Of a stretch of 8,390 bases of DNA, positions 4,554 to 8,390 are shown one piece after another. The position numbers and the translations under genes were made by a program. Each line of letters begins with the position of its first letter. The first letter of the stretch is position 1. Under the pieces are notes generated by a model that was not told the DNA's origin, made no database searches, and worked only from the letters and a program-made list of their open reading frames with translations. The stretch comes from Pedosphaera sp. (lineage in GTDB: Bacteria; Verrucomicrobiota; Verrucomicrobiae; Limisphaerales; Pedosphaeraceae): NCBI GenBank assembly GCA_028293265.1, contig JAQGPB010000147.1, forward strand, positions 1-8,390. Reading direction: 5' to 3'.

Positions 4554-6609
4554 GCCCGTGCGGAAGCACTTCGATGTTCGATGTTGGATGTCCGGGGTCC
4601 GGTATTTCCCCTGTCTGTCGCCGCATGATTACCGCCCCCACCTTCCCCTTCGGATCCAAAGGATCGCCGCCCAACCATGCCTCCGATTTGTAATTTCCAG
4701 AAACCCATTGCAAAAGCGCGAAACCAGGATTGCCCGGCGCACCGTATCGGCTGATGCCAAACTCCCCCAGGTCACGCGAAATCAGCACCACGTAATCCGG
4801 CGGCGCATGGCGCAGTTGTTCCACAAAATCCTCCTCCTTCCCGCCCCGCACCCAGCCCGGCTCCGGGCTGCGATGCCGTGACAGGTAATTGATCATGACC
4901 CCTTCTGGCAACACCAGAACCGTCGCATCCGGCGGCACATTCCGGAAATGGCCCGCCGACCAGTTCACCAGCGCCCCGATCCCTTCCCTCAATCGCGTCG
5001 TAGAATAAAACTGGTCCCGCTCCCAACCCACCGGCTCAGTTTGATAAATGCGAATCGCGCGCGACCTGGCCGCAATCGAACCGCACCCCAGCGCCAAAAC
5101 CAGCAGGCATCCAAACACCGTCACCCATTTACCCCATGGCCCCGAGCCGGTCCAACGCGGCAACTCCGCCACCATCACCGCCGCTACTACCATTCCCGCC
5201 AACGCCGCCTGAAAAAATCCCAGATGAAAAACCTTCACGAAAAGTGGCATCCGCGCCAGCATCACCCCCGCCAGCAACACCAACATCAAAGCCATCACCG
5301 CCCCCCCATCTTTGTAGGAGCCGACGTGAGGAGGCTCTAACTTATCCGCGCGCCCATCAACCGTCGCCGGCATTGAACCTCCTGCACTTCCTTGAAGTTC
5401 ACGCGTGAGCCGAACCATCGTCAGAATAAAAACCACCGCCATCAATCCCGGAAAACAACGACCGACAAAAAACCATCCTCCATCCAACCGGATAAACGAA
5501 GCCAGCACCAGTGCCGCCCCAGCCGTAACCACCCGCGACAACAGCGACCAAGGACGATTGACGAACCATCCCGCCGCCCAGATCGCCCCCAATCCCAACA
5601 CCGCCCAAAAAGCACCTCTAGCCTCCGCCAGCGCATTCCCCCAAGGATGATCGAAACCTGAGAAACTAAGCTGTTGTACATCCCCCTTTTGAATATGCGC
5701 CACCAACACCAACCACCACGCCTGGCTTGCATCAATGAACGCCGTCTTCACCGGTTCCACCCGCGCGAACCACGCCGTAAACAGCAGCGTTGGCAAAGCC
5801 AGCCCCGTCCCAATCATCAAAAACTCCATCCAGCGCACCGGTTCCCGCAACCGCCAGCGCAAAACCAGCCCGGCCATTCCCAAAACTCCGCACGCCAGCA
5901 TGAATTCCGGCTTCATCACCGCCGCCAACCCGCCGCACAACCCCAGCCAAAACGCCAGCTTCTCACGCTTTCCCAACCCGGAACCCAAAACCTGGAACCT
6001 GGAACCTGCCTCATCATCCCGACTCCATCGCACCACCACGAACGCCGTCACCAAAACCAACAACATCCCATGCGTCGCCTCCGCCGCGTAAGGAGTCACG
6101 AAATTGTAATTGCCGATCCCCAGCAAATGCGAAAAAGAAAATACCGAAATAAAAACCGCCAGCGCCGCGAACGCCCCCAGCCGCCCCCAAGCCATCCTAA
6201 ACGCGAGATACGCCAGCACGACAATCACCGCATAAAACACCAGGTTCGCCGTCGCCAAAACCATGATTCCCGGACCGAAACATTTGAACAGCGCGGCATT
6301 CAAACAGACCGACAACGGCCCGTAATTCCAAATGAAATCGTGATACAACCTCGCTCCCTCCGAAACCCGCCAGATCGCGTACAATTGCGGCCCCGAATCC
6401 ACAATCGGGTCCGGCCATCTGCGCCACGAAAGCCCGAGAAAATAAGCCGCCATCAATCCCAGCACCAGCATCCCCAGCACTTCCGCCCTTCCCATGCGGA
6501 GATTACGACCATCACGCCCCAATTCATTGGGCGCGGCGATCGGTTCTCCCTCTCCCAAGGGGAGCGGGCCGGGGTGAGGGCGGGCGTTGCTTCTAATTTC
6601 CTCTGACAT
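4549..6609 (-). CDS. GT-C-type (PMT/ArnT-like) glycosyltransferase-like membrane protein
   Basis: This encodes 686 residues from ATG 6607-6609, or 648 from ATG 6493-6495. About a dozen transmembrane segments run from residue 44 to about 520, followed by a soluble C-terminal domain (about 525-686). The first external loop, 'PIVDSGPQLYAIWRVSEGAR' then 'LYHDFIWNYGPLS' (69-100), matches the 'D---Y--WR-L-G--PYRDF-W-YGPL' pattern of PMT/ArnT-like GT-C enzymes. These use polyprenyl-phosphate sugars on the outer membrane face, and Asp71 or Asp91 would be the catalytic candidates. Acceptor and sugar are unknown. Four segments look repeat-derived: PHPGPLPLGEGE (11-22), RFQVLGSGLG (about 202-213), LEPPHVGSYKDGG (about 424-435) and the C-terminal HPTSNIE (674-680). 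The first suggests the downstream ATG may be the ancestral start. Neither start has a convincing ribosome binding site. The reading frame is otherwise intact. Confidence 0.8.
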   Translation of the reverse strand: MSEEIRSNARPHPGPLPLGEGEPIAAPNELGRDGRNLRMGRAEVLGMLVLGLMAAYFLGLSWRRWPDPIVDSGPQLYAIWRVSEGARLYHDFIWNYGPLSVCLNAALFKCFGPGIMVLATANLVFYAVIVVLAYLAFRMAWGRLGAFAALAVFISVFSFSHLLGIGNYNFVTPYAAEATHGMLLVLVTAFVVVRWSRDDEAGSRFQVLGSGLGKREKLAFWLGLCGGLAAVMKPEFMLACGVLGMAGLVLRWRLREPVRWMEFLMIGTGLALPTLLFTAWFARVEPVKTAFIDASQAWWLVLVAHIQKGDVQQLSFSGFDHPWGNALAEARGAFWAVLGLGAIWAAGWFVNRPWSLLSRVVTAGAALVLASFIRLDGGWFFVGRCFPGLMAVVFILTMVRLTRELQGSAGGSMPATVDGRADKLEPPHVGSYKDGGAVMALMLVLLAGVMLARMPLFVKVFHLGFFQAALAGMVVAAVMVAELPRWTGSGPWGKWVTVFGCLLVLALGCGSIAARSRAIRIYQTEPVGWERDQFYSTTRLREGIGALVNWSAGHFRNVPPDATVLVLPEGVMINYLSRHRSPEPGWVRGGKEEDFVEQLRHAPPDYVVLISRDLGEFGISRYGAPGNPGFALLQWVSGNYKSEAWLGGDPLDPKGKVGAVIMRRQTGEIPDPGHPTSNIEVLPHGQ
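4571..4604. repeat. Heptamer array TCGATGT/TGGATGT at the 3' end of the GT-C gene
   Basis: Units are TCGATGT (4571-4577), TCGATGT (4578-4584), TGGATGT (4585-4591), then the more degenerate CCGGGGT (4592-4598) and CCGGTAT. The reverse complement supplies codons for the last residues of the glycosyltransferase-like protein (GHPTSNIE). A related pair, TCGATGT-TTGATGC, occurs at 7439-7452. Confidence 0.75.
5315..5340. repeat. REP-like palindromic element inside the GT-C gene
   Basis: The element has arms GAGCC (5318-5322) and GGCTC (5333-5337) around a 10-nt loop GACGTGAGGA. From memory, a near-identical palindrome (GTAGGAGCCGACGTGAGG and onward) is a common dispersed repeat in Verrucomicrobiota genomes; I could not check this. 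In the minus-strand gene it is translated as LEPPHVGSYKD, in a hydrophilic loop between predicted membrane segments. Confidence 0.6.
5972..6006. repeat. Heptamer array (consensus YGGAACC), five units, inside the GT-C gene
   Basis: Exact period-7 units are CCCAACC, CGGAACC, CAAAACC, TGGAACC and TGGAACC, each ending in ACC. On the coding (minus) strand the 35-bp array is translated as part of SRFQVLGSGLGK in a loop between hydrophobic segments. With the flanking codons the frame is kept. Confidence 0.8.
6545..6586. repeat. Dispersed palindromic repeat (PHPGPLPLGEGE type) at the GT-C 5' end
   Basis: The sequence CTCCCTCTCCCAAGGGGAG followed by CGGGCCGGGGTGAGGG is a classic dispersed intergenic repeat of many bacterial genomes, with a CTCCC/GGGAG-type hairpin. 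It is translated near the N-terminus of the minus-strand gene as RPHPGPLPLGEGE. That peptide is a well-known signature of this repeat being annotated as coding, so it bears on which start codon is real. Confidence 0.8.
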
Positions 6610-6645
6610 TATTTTTTCCGGCTCTCAAAAGGACATCATCCTGCC

Positions 6646-6663
6646 CTTCCCCAAAGGGGGAAG
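6646..6663. repeat. Hairpin CTTCCCC-AAAG-GGGGAAG upstream of the GT-C gene
   Basis: A perfect 7-bp stem (6646-6652 with 6657-6663) has a 4-nt loop. It lies 37 bp upstream of the glycosyltransferase-like ATG in the 177-bp divergent gap. No T-run follows on either strand, so a terminator is unlikely. It is probably another dispersed palindromic repeat, or a leader hairpin. Confidence 0.6.
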
Positions 6664-6786
6664 CCCTTCATAGGCGAAGCACCTCCGATTTGCAAGTGTT
6701 CGTACCGGTCGTGAGCCCCTCGTCAAAACAAACTGGCCAACTACCCACCATTCTCGTACATTAATTGTTAAGCTACATCACGCGCT

Positions 6787-7047
6787 TTGCCATTTACAGA
6801 GAATCAAAAGATTAAATTTATAGCGCTGCTCCAGACAAAAGATTGGGAGTTGCGAGATGGCATTATTTGGTCACCAAGTGGTGGGCTGTATTTTAGTGAT
6901 GCTCATTTTAGCGATTGGAGTCCGGCGTTTATGCAAGAGATGTTTACACGAAGGGCGGCGCGCTTGAAAAAGAATGATCCCGGCCCTTTGGAGCATGCAG
7001 CAGGCGAGAATGTGCAAGCCGCATGGGCGGCAGCGCAAGTGATGTAG
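6787..7047 (+). CDS. Small hypothetical protein with TTG start
   Basis: This encodes 86 residues. The frame is open only from 6772, after a TAA at 6769-6771, and TTG 6787 is the only start codon before the conserved-looking part; no Shine-Dalgarno is visible. The protein (MPFTENQKIKFIALLQTKDW, then ELRDGIIWSPSGGLYFSD) has no membrane segment. Its amphipathic helix, Trp/Gly-rich strand pair, 'FSDWSPAFMQEMFTRRAARL' helix and Ala-rich end look like a real folded protein. I do not recognise the family. Base composition is more AT-rich than the neighbours at its 5' end, which may mean transfer or decay. The missing ATG may also mean that the 5' end is mutated and this is a remnant. It is followed by a long non-coding region. 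Confidence 0.5.
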   Translation: MPFTENQKIKFIALLQTKDWELRDGIIWSPSGGLYFSDAHFSDWSPAFMQEMFTRRAARLKKNDPGPLEHAAGENVQAAWAAAQVM

Positions 7048-7230
7048 TATGAATCTCTGGCCGCCAAAACCTCAGATTGACAAGGCTGAAAACTGTGATT
7101 AACTGCCTTCGGTTCTTTGACATGATAAGAACAGGGGAGGAAAAGCAGAAGCCACCTAAAAATGTGGAGCGGGACGCGTATTGTCACGACCGATTAGGTA
7201 TCCGTGCTTTGGCGATTCTGGGCCAAAAGT

Positions 7231-7280
7231 GCCCTTGTAACGCCCTGTAACGCCTTATAACACCTGATCACACCTAAATT
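7231..7280. repeat. Decamer array, five units, consensus CGCCTTGTAA
   Basis: Exact 10-bp period without indels: GCCCTTGTAA, CGCCCTGTAA, CGCCTTATAA, CACCTGATCA, CACCTAAATT. Similarity decays from left to right, the last unit being weakest. One repeat per about one helical turn would put all units on the same DNA face. Confidence 0.75.
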
Positions 7281-7298
7281 GAAAAAATTGTCCCAGGC

Positions 7299-7393
7299 GT
7301 GGTCAAAAAGAGCCAGCTCTCATCACCTGCCAAAAAAGCCCGTAATTCAGCTTAATTCATGCTAATTCAGCATAATTCATCCTATTTGACCAC
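7299..7393. repeat. 9-bp inverted repeat GTGGTCAAA / TTTGACCAC enclosing the TAATTCA array
   Basis: The left arm is 7299-7307 and the right arm 7385-7393, perfect over 9 bp, with two more pairs (7309-7310 with 7382-7383) after one mismatch. The 77-bp interval holds the second decamer array and a small hairpin ATGCT-AATTC-AGCAT (7359-7373). It could be a structured RNA, a protein-binding region or ends of a tiny mobile element. No target-site duplication was identified. Confidence 0.5.
7341..7380. repeat. Decamer array, four units of NNTAATTCAK
   Basis: Exact 10-bp period: CGTAATTCAG, CTTAATTCAT, GCTAATTCAG, CATAATTCAT. The core TAATTCA is invariant in all four units (starting at 7343, 7353, 7363, 7373), and the position after it alternates G, T, G, T. 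An invariant 7-bp core at helical spacing looks like a cooperative protein-binding site or a recent tandem expansion. Confidence 0.8.
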
Positions 7394-7438
7394 CCCCCCC
7401 GGCATATGTGATTAGCGTTGCGGCCTCAGCCTCCCCAT

Positions 7439-7452
7439 TCGATGTTTGATGC
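7439..7452. repeat. Two-unit heptamer TCGATGT-TTGATGC
   Basis: A short degenerate copy of the heptamer family found at 4571-4591. It lies in the non-coding region downstream of the cytochrome c gene. Confidence 0.5.
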
Positions 7453-7480
7453 TTCCCAATCCACAGGGAGGGGCCGGCAT

Positions 7481-7509
7481 TCCGCACTCCGCACTCCGCA
7501 CTTGGGTAT
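7481..7509. repeat. Heptamer TCCGCAC x3 joined to one TTGGGTAT octamer
   Basis: Three perfect TCCGCAC units occupy 7481-7501 and are followed directly by one TTGGGTAT (7502-7509). The composite ends 8 bp before the stop of the minus-strand cytochrome c gene, as the other arrays lie at or near gene ends. Confidence 0.8.
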
Positions 7510-7517
7510 TTGTTGCC

Positions 7518-8390
7518 TTACTGCTGAATCACACGGTAGAACCGATACGGGAAACCCGCCGCATTCGTGTCCAGCAGATTGAACACGTCCGACGCGGCGA
7601 CATTGGTGCTGACGGGAACCCAGTTAATGAGGTTGGTGCTCGCCTGCAACACATAAGTGTTGCCTGCCATCCCGGAAAGCGTGAGTTGAAACTGCTGATT
7701 CGCCAGCAGGCTCCCCGCCGTGAAGTGCAGCGATGGCGGCACCGTGAACAAGGCGCTGGATGCGACGCTGTTGTTGAAGCCCGCAGCAAAGGCGTTGGCC
7801 GTGAGCGTCAGGCTGTTGGTCAGGCGGAGCGGCGCGGAATAGCGGAATGAATTGGTATTCGGCAGCGTGCCATCCAGTGTGTAGTAAAACACAGCATTGG
7901 TGCTGGGTGCCTGCAAGGTCACATCCGCGTACGGCGCGAACGTGCCGCCATTCGGGGTGATGATGGGCGGAGCCAAGGCCGGCGTGCCGGGCAGGCTATT
8001 GATCCAGTCGGTGATGACCTGCACCGCGTTGGTGTCAATCAGATTGCGCGCCAGCGGCGGCATCTGGACCGTCGCATTATTGGTATTGATGCGATACAAA
8101 ATCACTGAACGCCAGATGTCCTGCGCTCTGACAATGCAGGCATTGTCGTAACCCAGCGCAAACGAGGCGGGATAATTGACAATGTTCTGGTTGGCCAGCG
8201 GCGTGTCATAGCGCGCGTCAAAGGTGATGCCCGTGCCGCCCGGCTGATGGCATTGGACACAATTGGCGTCCAAATAGGAACGGGCGCGTTCCTGCAACGA
8301 GGCGCTCAAGTTCGTCAGCGCGGAGAGCTTGGAATAACCGGATATTCCCGCCTCATCAATGGCCGGGTTGAAAAGCCCGAGATGGTTCAA
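7518..8390 (-). CDS. C-terminal part of a cytochrome c / chitobiase-like-domain secreted protein
   Basis: The frame is open to the right edge, so the N-terminus lies outside; 290 residues ending at TAA (7518-7520) are visible. A c-type heme site CVQCH (44-48) and a likely distal ligand Met110 in 'VQMPPLARNLID' define a periplasmic cytochrome c module ending near 134. A Pro-rich linker leads to 'ITPNGGTFAPYADVTL' and 'VFYYTLDGTLPNTNSFRYSA' (about 144-186), typical of the chitobiase/beta-hexosaminidase C-terminal beta-sandwich (CHB_HEX_C). The end, 'GNTYVLQASTNLINWVPVST' followed by 'FPYRFYRVIQQ' (243-290), is the short module found at the C-terminus of many exported verrucomicrobial proteins. 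The missing N-terminal part in such proteins is often a sugar dehydrogenase-like propeller, which would pass electrons to the heme; this is inference. Confidence 0.85.
   Translation of the reverse strand: MNHLGLFNPAIDEAGISGYSKLSALTNLSASLQERARSYLDANCVQCHQPGGTGITFDARYDTPLANQNIVNYPASFALGYDNACIVRAQDIWRSVILYRINTNNATVQMPPLARNLIDTNAVQVITDWINSLPGTPALAPPIITPNGGTFAPYADVTLQAPSTNAVFYYTLDGTLPNTNSFRYSAPLRLTNSLTLTANAFAAGFNNSVASSALFTVPPSLHFTAGSLLANQQFQLTLSGMAGNTYVLQASTNLINWVPVSTNVAASDVFNLLDTNAAGFPYRFYRVIQQ

Larger units (their letters stand above)
7048..7517. other. 470-bp region without a convincing gene, rich in short-period repeats
   Basis: No reading frame here looks coding on either strand. The longest plus-strand frame from an ATG (7122-7250) gives 42 residues with no recognisable pattern. 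The region holds two 10-bp-period arrays (7231-7280 and 7341-7380), a 9-bp inverted repeat (7299-7307 with 7385-7393), three A-tracts (7282-7287, 7305-7309, 7332-7337), an eight-C run (7393-7400) and heptamer/octamer repeats close to the stop of the cytochrome gene. It is more AT-rich than the surrounding genes. Confidence 0.6.

Noticed and set aside
5674..6606. Long plus-strand open frame (310 codons) opposite the glycosyltransferase-like gene
   Set aside because: Its product is Arg/Gln/His/Pro-rich with no hydrophobic core, typical of the antisense of a GC-rich membrane-protein gene. The minus-strand frame has clear transmembrane segments.
6646..6663. Rho-independent terminator
   Set aside because: The stem is perfect but no T-run follows on either strand, and it lies upstream of both flanking genes rather than downstream.
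6903..7187. 94-codon minus-strand frame opposite the small hypothetical gene
   Set aside because: The plus-strand frame gives a more protein-like sequence; the minus product is Cys/Ser-rich with no coherent pattern.
7122..7250. 42-codon plus-strand frame starting at ATG 7122
   Set aside because: No recognisable pattern or ribosome binding site at a proper distance, and its last codons run into the decamer array.
7282..7337. Phased A-tract DNA bend
   Set aside because: Three A-tracts are present but their centres are about 22 and 27 bp apart, not clean multiples of the helical repeat.
7231..7380. CRISPR-like array
   Set aside because: Units are contiguous 10-bp repeats with no spacers of 25-40 bp, there are no cas genes, and the two arrays have different consensus sequences.
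7430..7471. Terminator stem CCTCCC/GGGAGG downstream of the cytochrome c gene
   Set aside because: Only 6 bp of pairing across a 30-nt gap with no U-tract; the C-rich composition makes chance pairing likely.

Overview
The window is most likely from a soil- or freshwater-type member of Verrucomicrobiota (Pedosphaera/Limisphaerales-like). This is inferred from protein signatures, not from a marker gene. The strongest clue is the protein at the right edge. It joins a c-type cytochrome module to a chitobiase-like beta-sandwich and ends in the 'YVLQAS-T-L--W' C-terminal module common in these bacteria. A DUF1080 lipoprotein, GC-rich coding DNA, weak Shine-Dalgarno sequences and many short tandem repeats fit the same picture.

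Layout, left to right. (1) 3-506 (+): 3' end of an unrecognised membrane-anchored protein. (2) 524-742 (-): small antitoxin-like protein with no toxin beside it. (3) 814-1617 (-): DUF1080 lipoprotein. (4) 1787-2095 (+): DUF167/YggU-family protein. (5) 2214-3230 (+): divergent sodium/calcium-exchanger-like membrane protein, preceded by a four-unit octamer repeat that is also a G-quadruplex motif. (6) 3233-3658 (-): small hypothetical protein. (7) 3827-4528 (+): CruF-like (DUF422) carotenoid biosynthesis membrane protein. (8) 4549-6609 (-): large GT-C-type glycosyltransferase-like membrane protein carrying four repeat-derived segments in frame. (9) 6787-7047 (+): small hypothetical protein with only a TTG start. 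(10) 7048-7517: 470 bp without a convincing gene, holding two arrays of exact 10-bp period, a 9-bp inverted repeat and heptamer repeats. (11) 7518-8390 (-): 3' part of the cytochrome c protein, running off the right edge.

The genes do not form one pathway. Strand changes are frequent and several neighbours are convergent with very small gaps (506/524, 3230/3233, 4528/4549). Only DUF167 plus the exchanger (+), and the DUF1080 lipoprotein plus the antitoxin-like gene (-), could share transcripts. The most distinctive property is the density and variety of short repeats: heptamers, octamers, decamers and dispersed palindromes. They lie between genes, at gene ends, and inside coding sequence where they add amino acids. 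No complete unknown multi-gene system is evident. The best leads are the decamer-array region at 7231-7393, the quadruplex-like octamer array at 2143-2174, and the repeat-loaded glycosyltransferase gene.
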